Shown: piece by piece, positions 24,076-38,180 of the stretch
Numbering within the stretch: position 1 is the first letter of the stretch
Layout: each line of letters begins with the position of its first letter
Assembly: GCA_023055355.1 (NCBI GenBank)
Contig: JALJCS010000034.1
Span: 2,432,001 to 2,496,000 of the forward strand
DNA: 64,000 bases
Direction: 5' to 3'
Source: Agelaius tricolor
Taxonomy: Eukaryota; Chordata; Aves; Passeriformes; Icteridae
Notes under the pieces: model-generated
What the model was told of the DNA's origin: nothing
Seen by the model: the letters and a program-made list of their open reading frames with translations, nothing else
Databases searched by the model: none
Translations under genes and position numbers: made by a program

Positions 24076-27000
24076 TAAAAACTTATAAAAATAAAAAACA
24101 AGCTATCTATAATTCTATTCAGATGCTCTCATCTCTAATTATCTTTCTTCTGCAGGAGGCTGGTACTCGTGGCCTGTACCAAGCAAAAGAAAGGCTTGAC
24201 AGCAACACCAGCCTCATCTTCTTGCACAAAACCAGCTCAGCATCATTCTGGCCATGGGCACAGGAAGACTGTCTAAACACACAAGACCTGTGGACAGGGA
24301 TCCTGAGCAGAGATGTTAATGAAGAGACCAGGAGGAGGGGAAGGAATGGCCATAGAAGCAGTAAGGATAAAACTGGGCAAGTATTTCAATGTACAGAAGA
24401 TCCCTAAAAGATCTGACTCCAAGTGTCATTTCCAGAGAGAATGAGGCACTTCTGGAGGGCTTGTTTCATTTTTCTAATATCAATAAACCAAAGAAGTGAA
24501 ACCAAAATTAGGACTTGAAGTTTTCTTCAGCTGGTAGCTGTAATTTCTCTCTAAGGGCCCAATACAAACGCAATAATTTCTGAGGAAGAGAAAATTAAAT
24601 TACGCTTGTTCCAACTAATCATTCTCACAATTGTGGGGGATATGCACAATCCATCTTTGTTAATTCTTAACCACAGAACTTCTCTCCAGGTAAGTTTCTC
24701 ACACAAGGAAGCCCTTAAGTAAGACAATCAGCTTTCCAGAACATCTTATCCACATCAATACATTAAAGCTGAGAACTACAGGTACCATTTAAACTCTTTT
24801 GCTGTGAATAAATGCAATGACACTGAGCACTCCCTTTCATGCAGCCAGAAATTAATCCAAGAAACTGGCTAGCAATGTTAAGCAGCAATATCATATCCAC
24901 AAGGTTACACACACACAATCTAAATTTTCAAGGCTGACTCTTTCATCACTAGGAATAGTGTTGGTATCCCAGCTCTGAAAAAGGACACCACTGGAAACAT
25001 ATGTGTCCATAAGAAACACACATGCCATAAAGGGCCCCTTACCCCCTCTGGGTTTTTTTTGTTTTTTTTTTAATGAGCACTTAAACAGGAAAATTGCTTT
25101 TAGGAGAAAAAACCGTGTTTTTATGCCTAGGTCAATGTGCTCATTTCATCACAGCTCTTGATTTCAGAACACAGGCACTGTAGAAGAACACAGCAGAAAA
25201 GCCTTGAACAGAAGACCAGAATTTTTCCCATTAAGACATTTCTTAAATTCATTTTTTAGCTGGGTAAAATGTAAATAAACATTTCAGTAGCCATATTAAT
25301 GAAGCAGAATGTGTTGCTTTTACTTGGAAACCCAAAATAATAATTTTCTTCCATACAAACCTTTTAAAATATCTTTTTCCACTACTTCAGGGTTGTGCCA
25401 TAAAAACTATCCCAGGTAATTTAATCCCAAATTATTACATTTCTTGTGTCAATTTCAAGCTTCTTGTAACAGCTTTTGAATATTTATTATCTGAAATTGA
25501 ACTTTATACAGTATTTTGATTCTACCTCATTATTTTTTAGGCATTTTTTTAGCTTTTGTTTTTTTTTAGTAAACTAGTTTTTTTTTTTTAATATAGCACC
25601 CCAAAAAAGTGTTTCACATAGTTGGTCCTCAGGCACCACAATCCATCATGTCTTTAGACCTTATAGCAGCTGAACTCCAAAAGAAACAATGGCAAAGGTG
25701 AACCTGAGTCTAGAACGCCAATGATGTTAATAGAGTTTTTGTACCATAAGATGCTCCAGCCATATGTTCTTAAAAAGATGATTACACAATCTCACACTTG
25801 AACTCAAAGTTAATAGAAAAGCCTAAAAATTTTTGACAATTGCTAAGTTTGAAGCATTTCTACCAACCCAAATTGCAGACATCAAGTACTGTTAATGCAA
25901 TGCCAAGCTAGGTGAAGATAGAGAGGCTAGATTCAAGGTTGATGTGTCTTGGTCTATTTAATTTCCTATTTTGATTTTCTGAAAATCATAATAGACTAAT
26001 CAGTGAATATACTGAAATTGTATTGACATTATCATTAAAACAGTTTTTCCACTGTGGTAAACCGAAATATGGAAGGGTTTCCACTTCCACATATCCAGGA
26101 TCCAGGAGCATATAAAGCACAGGAGAGGGACCAGGACGTCTCCCAGACATTTGCCACTCTTATGACAATTTCAGTTCCTAAGAAGGCCATGAGGGCCACA
26201 AGGAAAGGAAGTGCAAGAGCAGAGAATAAGCCTGTTCCTATGACAGCTCTCCCCAGTGCTTATCAGCAGCAGAGTGGCTGTGGCATCCTCCTCTCCCTGG
26301 GCTGCCATCCAGCACAGCTCACTTGGAGCCCCAGAGAGCAGCAGCATCTCTCACGGGTCACATATTCCCCAGCAACTGCAACAGCCTGTCTTAGCATCAA
26401 TGCCACTTGCATTTGACAAATGCCAAACGCAGCAAGCTGGGAAAACATCCATAAATCCTGCACATTCATTCACAGAATATTTAATTTGGGCTCTCTTTAT
26501 TAACCACAGATAATAATTACATAGCTACTTGCCCCATTCAGCCTTGATGTGAAGTGTTTAATGGAGAACATAAATCTTACCATCCTGCCATTTCTGAAGA
26601 CGTGGAAATTACTTGAAAAGCTAATCTTAATTCAAAGCACAGTAGATGTTGTGAAATATGATTCCTATGACAAGCTTATTAAAACATACACCTACCCACA
26701 ATTAAAATGAAAACATATCTTCTGCAAACATAAGACAGTGAAAGCTGGAAATGCACATTATGGACGTGTCCTAAAGTGTGCACATACTCCAGACCTTCAG
26801 CTGGTGAAATCATTCTATGTAAGAAGGAACAACATCCCTCCAGCACTGTGTGCCTCTCCTCTAAGTATAAGGTAGCCCTACAACCAGCAGCACAACTAAC
26901 AAGGCAACAAATGGCAGGATTTCGTACAAGCAGCAAGTACTACATGGAGCTGCACCCTTACTGGCAGACAAGGGCAAAAAACACAGCTTGAGGTGAGTGC

Positions 27001-28039
27001 CTTGAGAAATTTCCTGACTCGGGGTTTTCTTTCACATAAAGCTCCAGAGCAGCACAGTAGCTTTACAGAGAGCTGGATCTAACAGAAGGAGCTCCCTGGT
27101 TTCCCATGGCAGCATCCCAGCACAAAGAACACAGGATTTAAACAGCCTAGTTGAAGTCTCCCAGATTTTAGGCACAGAGACAGGGCTTTGCACAGCCTGA
27201 AGACAGGCTGCCGTGCCCAAGCAACTGCAGGCAGCTGTACTGAGCTCCTTTCAGCTGCTCCAGGCTCTGCACAAATGCCATTGCTGCTAAACCTTCCTGA
27301 GAGCAGTGCCAAGCGCTACTTAAACTTCAAGAGGTCATTCATGACTAATTCTTTGGGTGTAACAGAATTTTAGCCTGAAATGAAGCCCTACTGACTATAT
27401 GAGCCCCTCACTTTCACATAATGGCTGTGAGTTGATACATAGATATAATCACAACATTCATTTTGCCAGGAAAAAGTGGTGTGTTTTAGAGTAATTGCAT
27501 TGTGAAAGCACCTTTCTACAGTACATAAACTGAAACAAACTGTGCCTAAAACTCAAGAGCTGAGTTACCAAAATTGTCATCAGTGTCATGGCTGTAATAC
27601 ATTAAACAGTTTTGCTAGTTTGCAAAGACAGTGCTGTTCTGAAAGATTATTTATTATGGGTTAAACAATAGCACAAGAAGGGAGTAAGAAAACAGCAAGA
27701 GTTATGTGTTAACATCTTCATTCACCAATAAAATGTTGCTAGGAATAAAAACATGAGTCCTAGATCAAAGACAGAATTTTCTGCCGTTAAGCAGTTATCA
27801 AAGCCTTTATTATGCAAAATGTGACAAGATAAGTAAAAGGTGCCACTTGGCATTTCCACAATGGGTTAAATAACCTGATATGACTTGGCAAGCAGAAGAA
27901 AGTGCTGTCATATTGAGATCACCCTGCTTCTGCACTGCCAGATGCAAACTCCTGTTAAGCCCTTAGGCTCCCTCCATTCTAGGTGTTAATTTTGACCCAG
28001 TTCTGGCCTCATTAAATACAAATCCCCAAACACCCTATT
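24076..28039. other. AT-rich stretch with mildly GC-richer patches
   Basis: It contains T-rich runs near 25050 and 25555-25590. A richer patch at 26090-26400 has a TATAAA-like box (GCATATAAAGCACAGG near 26109) but no transcript evidence. A further richer patch lies at 26990-27320. No repeat family or exon was identified. Confidence 0.4.
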
Positions 28040-28696
28040 TTGCATAAAAAACGTAAGTTATCACATATAAGGTCAACAAATAAGCTCACTCTCATTTTCA
28101 GATTAGTGAGAAATCAGGCTACATTTCAGTACCACACGGTGACAGACAACTCTAGGATAAGTCTCTTATTCCCATTCCTGCTCCTGTGTTGGGCTGCAAC
28201 AGGAGCCAAAAGCTGGAAAGCCAATCTGTCAAAGATGCTTCCTTCGTGCACAAACAGTTTAACACACACTCAAGAGCAGCAGCCCTCAAGGACATGGGGG
28301 TCAAACGTGGGCACTTCCCAGCCCAGCCTAAATGGACTGCCAGCTGGACAGCACCTCCACAAATGCACAAACCAGACCCACTGCTCACTCAGGCTGATTT
28401 TGGCCTCTGAATCCAGAACAGAACAGTCTGAGGTTCTGACCCCTGAAGTGTGCAGATCAGCAATGATGCCTGAGCCAAGAGAGCGTCCTCCATCCCTTGC
28501 TCTCAGCCTTCCCATTTGCAGAAGATGGGATGATCTTGGATTGAAAAAACCATTTCAAAGTCCACCATTTGGGCTGCAGCTAAGAAGTTCAACTGCATTA
28601 TTCCTCATGAAAACTCCTGCACAGGGAATTTTATCATCATCATTATTATTAGCCATGGTTTCTATCATATATGATGGATCATATATGATGAAATGA
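28040..28696 (+). other. Unexplained 218-codon open reading frame
   Basis: This is the longest stop-free plus-strand stretch in the window. The first in-frame ATG is at 28235, giving 153 codons. The region is GC-richer than its surroundings, and minus-strand frames over 28152-28515 are open too, which points to composition rather than selection. The peptide has no domain, signal peptide or motif I recognise. A retrotransposed fragment or a chance opening are both possible. Confidence 0.3.
28664..28689. repeat. Duplicated 12-bp palindrome
   Basis: The self-complementary 12-mer ATCATATATGAT occurs twice, separated by GG. It can form small cruciforms. It sits just before the stop of the open frame at 28040-28696. 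Confidence 0.85.
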
Positions 28697-29270
28697 GAAA
28701 ACTGTTTTTAGCTCCAGAAGAACCCTCTCAATTAAAACAAACTGGGTGCAGAGAGCAGAGAGATTGTGTCTAGTATATTACAGTTGGAGAAAAATTACTC
28801 TATTAAAACAGGTAAGATGCCAAAAAGAGAAATCCAACTACAGCACATCAAGTTCTGTAGGAACATACTTGGCAATATTGCAATACTTACTACAGATTGT
28901 TTTTCCATGATTAATGGGCAACACTTTGAAAATAAGTGACAAAAACCTGTAGGGCCTTCATTACCTAAGCTGTTACATTTTCTACCAAGTTATTTTTGCT
29001 TTTCTGTTAGTACTTATTTTACCACAACACCAAAGCAACTGCTACATACCTCTTCTAATGCCAAAACTCCAGCTTATACCTGTAAGAGTGCCAAACATCA
29101 CAGCTTCAAACTCCAAAATGACACCCAACCTAAAAAAGCACTATAACATGCAACACATACAAATTCAAAAAACCACAGTTAAATTGTGTTTAAAACTGCT
29201 ACAAGCTAGTTTAGTTACTCTAGTATGCACTCTATTATCTTTTCCTTGATCTGTGTTCACATTTTAATTT
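28697..29270. other. AT-rich stretch, no recognisable element
   Basis: Short minus-strand segments with fair splice signals (around 28888-28925 and 29045-29080) are only about 30 bases long and are not accepted as exons. Confidence 0.35.
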
Positions 29271-29402
29271 TCCAAGGCCAGGCTAGATGGGGCTTTGAGC
29301 AACCTTGTAGGGGAAGTTGTCTCCACCCAGGGCAGAGGGACTGAAATGCAATGATCTTTAAGGTCCTTTCCAACCCACACCATTCTACCCTTTTATGATT
29401 TC
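29271..29402 (+). mobile_element. CR1 LINE, 3'-end fragment
   Basis: The plus strand reads TTTCCAAGGCCAGGCTAGAT, then GGGGCTTTGAGCAACCTTGT, then TGATCTTTAAGGTCC and TTCCAACCCACACCATTCTA. This is the standard order of the avian CR1 3' untranslated end. The copy is about 130 bases, 5'-truncated, and keeps a degraded terminal ATTCTA-type tail. It is the only CR1 here in plus orientation. Confidence 0.85.
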
Positions 29403-32400
29403 ATTTCCTCAAAGTGCTCACTATTAAACATCTAAAAGAGGCCTTAAAATGACTTACAAGGCTGTTAAACTAGCCATGGCAGAGATTTATTGGGAGTGAG
29501 GAATTCTGGAGCAGCCTGCCACAAAATCCCATAAATTCAGGGTGAAGGAATAAAGGTAGCTGTGCCAGTCTAATTGCCATCCATATGTAGATATATCACA
29601 ATATCTAGGGTTTTTGTTCTCCCCCTGTATTGCCACTTGCACTGCTGCACACTTCATTCTGGTATTCACTCATGAGACTCTCCATAAGCTGTATCAAGTA
29701 TTAGCCTGAAGATAACTAACCCAGTAATACAACGAGTTTTCTGGTAACTTAGTGGACAAATCAATTCAAAAAACCATCAGGAGAAACACACAGAACCACA
29801 CCATTGTGACCAAGGGTGAATTCAAGGAGCAGGTGGACTTATTTTCCTTTAACAGCAACAAAATGTCAATCTGCTCACTGCACTGCTTCACCCACAGATT
29901 TAAACCACTAGTTAAAACAAACTGATAACTCGAATCAGTATTATTTCAAGCTCAGTATCAGGTTAGAAAAAATGTTATTTATACTCCCTGTTTATATGTT
30001 ATTGGTTCTCACATCTCTTAGAAATGTCTTTTTTTTAAAGTAAAAGCATAACTTCAAGACCATGAATTTTTCAGAAAAAAACACGAATAAACAAGAAATT
30101 GATTCCTTAATCAAAAGCACTGTACAGACACAAAGCAAGCAGGATTTTCAATTTAGTCCATATCAGAAGTATAATTCTTGATTTCCTGGCTTCTCTCCCA
30201 ATAAAATTTCAATTTGGCATTCCATTTAAATAAGTCCTTTCAACTTGGATATGATAGGCTTTAAATTTATGTATTTCAAGTTCAGTAAATATCCAAATAT
30301 TCTATTAAAAGATCATCAATTAACTGATGACCTTGATGTAGTTTGAGCGAACTTTTCTGGGCAACCAGAACTTAAAAAAAAACCAATTAACACAAAGTAA
30401 ACAAAACAAAAGCCCATGAATAGACACAAACCCTTGCCCAATTCCTTTTACTCCTGGCTGGAATAAGCACCATCTCTAATTTCACCACACATGCCAGCAT
30501 ATTTTGAATATACAGTGCAGTTGCAGCTGTTTCAGTGACATTGGACCTTGCAGAAATCTACTACTTAATCCAGATGGCTGTGAGAAGTTGTAAATCCAAG
30601 CAACATCTGCCTCACTGCTAGCTGAACACATACAGAGCTTCATTTGGGTGCAAGGTGATGTGAGCTTGCAATCTGCTTTTGGCTTGACATGTTTTTCATC
30701 AGGAAATAAGCACCATATTAACATTCTCAACTCCCAAAACATTTGCAAGAAACAACCATTAACTTCAAGAAAACACATGCCAGCACTAAACTTGACAATT
30801 ACAGGGCAACACTAAGCTGCAGTGCAGCATGGTTGAGACTGGAAGCAAGAAAGACGTGTCTGATTAAAGATAGAGATGGTTCTTGATAGTGGACCTAAAT
30901 CCCAGATAGAACATTCAAACACCACCCACAATGGTCAAAGGCTTAGGTTTTATAATAAACTAAAAATCCTTTTCCATGCAGTATTTGCAATGACAGCTCT
31001 CCAGATCCTTCAAGACTAACTTTGTGCTCATGTTTAGCAATCCCCCACAATATAGAAACCTGAGTTCTGTCATTCTTAGAGAAAAACACGTAACATTTTA
31101 TTTCACTGAATCTTTAGGTGATAGAATAAAATCAGCACCTTCAAATGAAAAAAGAAAATCCAGAACACTTTGAATGGTGCAATCAATAGACAGCACTCCA
31201 AACCAAGCCCGAAAGGTAACTGTAACCTCCAGGATTTGAGCCTATGCTACTGATGATGTCCAAAATTGAAGAGACAGCTTAAAAGAGTAGAATTGCAGCA
31301 AGCCAGTAGAAAAATAATTCTGGTTATCCTGTTATTGCATGAGGACAGTTGTTGATTTTACTAACAACCTTTACCACTTGGAAGGAGTCAAGTAAATGCT
31401 GTTAGCAAACTACTTCAGCAACAAGGCTCCACTTGAGCAGTTTGAGATGCTGGCTAATTTTCATAGCACCAAAGGGCTTTGTTCTTTGACAGCTTCAGTC
31501 CTTGAGAAAGCAATCACTCCAGGCAATATAATGACCCCAGTTCAAGTCAGGCAAATGGCTAGTGACAACTGGGGAAAAGATGTGTCACACCTCATTCAAA
31601 CAACTCATCACTGGATGTGAAACACACACAGAAGTTCAGCTGCAAGGATGGCAGAACCCAGCTCTGCCTGAAAAGAGAGAAAGGGCTCCAGATATTTTCA
31701 ACAAGGTCCCTTTATACGTGCTATGTCACACCTAGCAAATGCACTACTATACTGCTGCAAACATATAATACCAGCCAGCTGCAAGCTCAGCAAGCAGCTT
31801 GTGTCTGCCAAGAGTCAGCTCCCATGAAGCCATCAACCCAGAGACTGTCAGGTTCCAGTAATGCCCACTTGCTCTACTACCACTCTTCCATACAATTAGC
31901 TCAGAGAGGTCACAGATCTGCCTTCCTTTAGTATCCTTAAAATCTAATTACTTCTTCCATCTAGACTAACAGCTGTCTTCCCCCCTCCACCTGAGAGAAC
32001 TTTATCTACAAGATAAAACACTTCCACTGTTATCTAAGGATGAAAGGAATGAAAAGGAGTCCTTCAGCTTTCTCAAAACCTCAAAGCAGAATCGCTGCCA
32101 CTGCTGCAGAGGGATCCAAGTGATATATCACAGTAGCCTAAAGAGAAGCTCTCCTTCTAGAGAGATTTAGACCAATAAAAGATTTAAAATCTAGAGGAAG
32201 TTTTTGAAACACTTTAGAATTGGAAAACCATGGAGCAGGAGCTGTTGTTTGAGAAATTGAGGTGAGGCATTCCATTCTTCTTTTTGATTACTATTTTGAT
32301 AATAGTAATTTTCTCCTCAAAAGAAGAGAAAAAAGTTGATATACAACTCAAGTTCACAGCAGAAAGCAGAATTTGGGAAAACAGCACCTCTTTTGAGAAT

Positions 32401-35400
32401 TCAAAAACAAGAATAATTTTAAAAATCCAGCTGATGCTTTCAAAATAATAAACTTCATTTCAATTGATAACTGATATACCTCCTTTTCAGCCCAAAGCAA
32501 CAAGGCCCAATCTCCTCACAAACTGGGCTGTTTTCACATAACTGGGGGAAGTCTCTCATGCCTCTACAAGGCACTGTGAACTTTACATAATCTATTGAGG
32601 TTTAGCATGACAATTTGATTATATTTTTGCAAACATTGCAAGTCTCAAAAATGAATGGAGCACACCTATAAAGAGGGCACTCCAAATTACAGAATATTTG
32701 ACAATAGTACCCCACGACACGCGCATAGGAAGGCAAAACTGCAAGACCTGCAAGTGTCGCATTAGTTCATAAATTTAGTTCAGCACCACTGTAAATATTC
32801 CCACCCTCCTCAAGCAGGGAACCACACAAAACTGATGATGCTTCCAGTGCTGAAGAAGTAGGTACATGACAGTTCACCTTAACTTCGGGTAAGCAAACAG
32901 GAAAAAAAGAAAAAAATACTGCTGCTTTTCTTTGCTGTATTTGAACTCAGTCTTTCAAAAGAATTGAAACCAATATTTATGTGAACAATAAAAAAAACAC
33001 TTAAAAGTTTAATAAAAAGAGAAAATCTTCTCCCAGTTGCAGTGTGACCTCAGCCAACATGTAGCACATGGTGATGATGCTACTAAAAAAACAGCCCTGA
33101 AAATGGGCCTGAAAACTATGGCCTATTTTTATAAATAAGCATCTAATGTTTCCCTGTGTCCCACTTTAACAATTCAAGAAGATAGCTGATACTGTACTGA
33201 GCTCAAAAGTAAGAGGCTTCTCTAAAGTATATCCAGTAATCCTGAGCAAAACATGTGAAGCCAGCCAATATGGATTCTATCTTCCAGGAAGCATAACATT
33301 TGCAAATGAATTCGATATTTGGGAGATAAAACAAAAAAGGACAAATATGCTCAAGTCCTGCAATTCAAACTTAATAGCAGTTAATGCTAAAACCAACTGA
33401 CTGTGAACATATACCTATAGACATTCAATCCTAAGGTCTGCTCTGCCTAATAATCTTTTGGAGAGGTATAGCCAATTTGTTTCAGCTTTTTTTATTGGAG
33501 TGTTAGAAGACTCCAGTTTCCAAGGCAGGACTTGAGAGACATTACCAACAAGAAGTAGTCAGAACTCAAGTAATTGAAGTTTTAATCATAATAAAAAGCA
33601 ATTGATAAGTCTATCCACGTATCTAGAACACAAATTAGTTAGCCTCATATCTTACCAATAATAAATTCAGTTATACCATAATGCCATTTTAACGGTGTGG
33701 GTTTTGGGTTTTGTCTTTGGCCAGCAGCTTTACCAGGAAAAATGCTGTTCACATGGCTTGGGCATCCCAATTTCAAGTCCAGTGTAGATCTTCCATCTGC
33801 AAAAACTGGTGTGAAAGGCTATTCACTCATTGTTGTAAACTACTTCCAGATACTTCTTGAGCTGAAAATACTGAATTCCCTAGTATCACTTTTTAGGCTG
33901 GGTACAGCTACAGAATAACTCTTCAGCTAGTTTTACATAACTTGATACAAAGAGTTTTCTGTGATGCACAGCCAAATCTCTTCTTGCAGAAGAATATCAC
34001 AAAGAACAGAACAGACATTAAAATACTATCAATAATTTTAACAAAGGGATAATCTCTAGATAGACCTACAACTCAGAGAAGCTGCACTGATCTGGGACAA
34101 TACTCAACTGCAGCCAGAAATTAACATATTAAAGATTTAATCCAACAGACAGCTAGCAAATCCATGTAGAAGCATATCAAAATCATGCATTCCTTATGCA
34201 AACAAGTATTAATATAGGCTACCAATTAATTCACTTTCAAATTGAACAGGAAAACAACTGAGACACAGGCACAGAGTTAAAATACTGTTCCAGGGCTTGC
34301 GCCTGAATCACAACAAGGGTGCCCACATGAAGTAGGGGAGCAGTGAAACCATCTTGCTGCTCATCTCAAAATCAAACAAAAAAAGGAAAAAAAAAAAAAA
34401 GACTCAATCTGTTGTAATGGTGTTTTGTTACTAAAAATTGTCAATTTCTGCACAGTCAGCTACAGAAATCCTGGACAACATGTATAAAATTCCTAAATAG
34501 TCCAACACTGGAAACTTTGCCTAATTCTGCCACTAGCCTGGTGTGACACTGTGGCTACCAAGCTCCCTACGTAATTTGACAAGATGACTCCATTGCATGG
34601 GGGGCAGAAAATCAGCCAAATTTAACCCAAAAAACTTGGTAACCTCAGAATCAAATGAAGTCCGCCTTGTTGCTTGGCATTTTCCACAACAGTTTCTGGT
34701 TTCTGTCCCTCTGTGGTTATGAGCAGCCTGGGTAAAGCAGGTCCATGTACCCCCTCACCTGTCTTTTCCAGGAGAGAGCTGTGATGCCCAGTTTATACCC
34801 ATGAAGACAAAACCATTATCCAATTAGATCTCTATAGAAAACTATTAAATATAAAATACCTTCATTTTCCTCATGCAGTCCAATAAAATAGTATTCATCT
34901 CTAAGATGAAAAAGAGTTTTCCTAAGCAGAAAAATAAGAGCATCTCTTAAGCATCAAAAATAGGTTAAAATAGGACATAAAACCGTCAAAAAAGAAAACT
35001 GAATTGAAACTTGGTCTAACACCATTTCTGTCTCTGTATGAGTTAAGTCTTTCTAAAAGAAAAAAAATTTTTAAAAAGGTGCTTATGCAGGCTGTCCCTC
35101 TGTTCTTTCCAAGGCCATGGATTTTAAATTATATTTATCAACAGGAAGCAAGCAGTAATTCCTCTAGGGTTTGAACAGTGGTTTTGACAATATTCACATA
35201 ATTTAGACTCCCCTTGGCTATAACTTCAATTTAAAAAGAACACTTCAGAAACCTGACAATAGAGTGCAGTGCTAAGCAGTACCATGATAAAAATAGAAAA
35301 AAATTTCCTAATAAATGAACTTGCTTCAGAGAAGGCTTTTTACTTGTGCTGTTAGAAGTCTTCCTCAGGTTTGGGGTTTTTTTAAAAAAAGTTGAAAAAG

Positions 35401-37929
35401 TCACTACCATAAGGTTTCAAAATCAGATTTCCACACAGTCTTTCATTAGGAGTGGTATACAGGAAGTCTTAAATGGATCTGGAACCCCCAAGCCTCATTA
35501 AAAATAGTAGTCAAATCCAAAAGGATGCCTTACTGGCTGGCCTTAATAAAAAGTTCCCATTCCAAGATCTAAGCTTCAATGAGTGAATTTGAGCAACCCC
35601 ATCTCTGCACGCAGTTTGCAGCCTCCAGTGAGCCACTTTTCCCATGTCCAGCTCTGAATGGCACATAGGGGCCCTGTTTTAATTCCCACAGCCAAAACAG
35701 AGCAGCAAGCAAGTGTAAAATACAATTCCTTACAGTACTTGCATGGCATCTGGGTAAACAGCATTTGAAGCTGGGAACCTATTCCCAGAGTTTTGCATAA
35801 TACCCTACCACTCCATCAATGTACCTTCAGCATTTAATACAGCTCTGATCTAATGGTTTTGTCTTTCTGAATAACTTCTCTCTATTGTAAAGAGCCTCTC
35901 TCATTCCTTCATGTATGTAACAAGAACAGGTCAACTCGGTTACTAAACAGCTGGCCTACACTTCCATATGCAGGCAACAACCACTTTAATCATCTCATCA
36001 CAGGACTTTGTAATTCACATCATTGCAAATTCCATGGCCATTTTACCTTAACTACTTATGTTATGGTCAACATAAAACTCCATAACCCAAAGACAAGTTA
36101 CTAGCAAAACTGAAAACTCCTGCAAGGTAAGCATTGCAATTCTAGTACCTAAGCAAATAAATACTACAAAACATGCTTTTTCTTTACATCCCAAGATTTT
36201 AACGTGGATGCAGCTCAAAGGACATACTACTTCAATGTGGGATGTTGCCAACAAAGCAGAGCAATCTGCAATCCAAACGCAATGAATCTAGAGCATCAGA
36301 AAAACAGCTTTCCAAAGCATGCAATGGTGCTGTCCCTTATGCACTTCAAAGGCCACCGTGCCACTTACTGACACTCAGAAACATCTCTCAGGCCCTGCCT
36401 CTATGAAAGCTGAAGGCAGACAAGCAGAACACTGGAGTCATTGCCAAATGAAAAGGTTACTGGCCAGCATCGGCTCTCTCAAATCAGCAGGGTCCTCATG
36501 AACCATTTCACAGTGAACTTGGTGTCACAGAGAGGGAAGGAACATTTATCTCACCTCCTCTGTGACTGCTTCTAATGATTTCATCTCACACTTGATTACC
36601 TCACGTGAAGTCTGACCTTAAGAACTGCCTGGTGACAGAGGACAGCGCAAGAAGATCTCATCTCAACCAATGGCCACAATTTCTCCCCGAGTTTCGCTTC
36701 TTATTAGCTCACCATCTCTGAAAAGTCAAATAAAATTATTGTACTAGTTATGCCTGCACAGCTGGCAGGGCAAGGATTCAAGAACATGTCTGGTGTGTCC
36801 CATGATTCAAATTTTGCATATTTATTGCACAAGTCAAGCTTTTTCTGCCCCACCATGTTCAGTTCTGGAGTTTTCTCAACATGTACATTTCAGCCTCCTT
36901 GTGAATCCCAACAGGCTGAGACTTGGGGATTTGCTCAAAATGAAGCAGACAGACACAGAGACAACAGTGAGCTTTGCCTGCAAAAAAACTTAGAACAAGT
37001 TTTTAACACTTTCCTGTCTGAAGGTTTCAGTCTTCAAAGGAGAACAAAAGGACCTGAAATAGCAGATGTACTGCAGCTAAAACCCTGAAAAACAGCCAGT
37101 AATATCCTTATAACCATTTGTAGTACAAAGAAAAAAGCAGCTACAAGAAATTTGGCATTACACCACAATAAAATAATTTAAATTTCTTGCTTCACTTAGA
37201 GTACTATACTCCAACTGTGTTTAAGGAATGAAATTTCACAACATCAGTGACTACCTGTCTGTCTTTTAAAGCTCTCAGACAGCTGAAGTCTTCTTTCTAG
37301 TTGTCTGTTTTGTAGCTTTGACCTGGGGAGTAACACAATCATAACATAAATGTAGCTCTATAGACTCAAAAAACTTACTTTAATTACAGTCTTAGTCATC
37401 TGGTATGTGTTTAAGACCTTTGGGGGTTTTTAAAACAAATTCTTTAATAAGCAAAATCGACATTATCAAGCACTTTATGTTTTCCTCTCTTCTGTACAGC
37501 AATTCTAATTTTCATTTCTGTTATTTCATTTCCTGTTTTTCAAATGTTGCAGAAAGCTGCATTACAGAAAAGCTGAAATAGCAAGCATCAGTGTCTGGCA
37601 TCAGGGACAGGCAGTCACATCCAAATTCCTAAAACCAATAGAGCAGATGCATTAGACAACCATGTATACGTTCAACCAACAGTTTGAAAACAGATGAAGT
37701 TTCAGTAAAAAACCCCATTTGAAAACTATTTTGTGCTTTTGAACTCTCCACTAACAGGTGTGGAAAGAAACACAAGGCAATTCTTTCTTTAAAATCCAAG
37801 TACATACATAAACTAACACTGAGAAATTCATCACTTCTGAAAGAAACCTCTGTGTAATTTATAACACTTGGCAAGACAGACGCAGATACTGTTCTGATCC
37901 AGGTCAGAAAAACTAAACCGAATAAGAGC
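29403..37929. other. Long AT-rich stretch without recognised elements
   Basis: It is roughly 8.5 kb of intron-like sequence. It has a poly-A run near 34381-34400 and scattered short open frames, for example 31396-31620 and 31617-31931 plus and 36750-37088 plus, none with recognisable protein features. I saw no CR1, LTR or RNA gene, though older repeats could escape reading by eye. Confidence 0.4.
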
Positions 37930-37930
37930 T

Positions 37931-38180
37931 ACAGAATCATTTAGGTTGGAAAAGACCTTGAAGACCACAAAGTCCAACCCTCAAACCATGCCCCTGGGTG
38001 CCACATCTACGCATCTTTTAAATCCCTCCAGGGATGGTGACTCCACCATTTTTGGTGAGTAAATTTTTACCAACAGCTCATCTCAACCACCCACGCACAA
38101 CTTGAGACTGTTTCTTCTTGTCCTCACCCTTGTTGTGAGGGAGAAGAGAACGACACCCTCCTTTCAGGTAGTTGTGGAGA
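37931..38180 (-). mobile_element. CR1 LINE, 3' fragment including the end of ORF2
   Basis: ACAGAATCATTTAGGTTGGA at the left, followed by AAAGTCCAACCCTCAAACCA, AAATCCCTCCAGGGATGGTG and ACTTGAGACTGTTTCTTCTT, is the complement of the canonical avian CR1 3' end. The 3' terminus is intact at the left and the copy is 5'-truncated near 38180. It is among the better preserved CR1 pieces in the window. The upstream part corresponds to the last codons of the reverse-transcriptase ORF and is no longer open. Confidence 0.9.

Noticed and set aside
26776..26991. Plus-strand frame ending beside a strong donor (CTTGAG|GTGAGTGCC)
   Set aside because: The frame open into the donor has a stop just upstream with no pyrimidine-rich acceptor, so no exon can be defined.
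34730..34800. Excellent plus-strand acceptor (CCCCCTCACCTGTCTTTTCCAG)
   Set aside because: There is no matching donor or open coding segment downstream on that strand.
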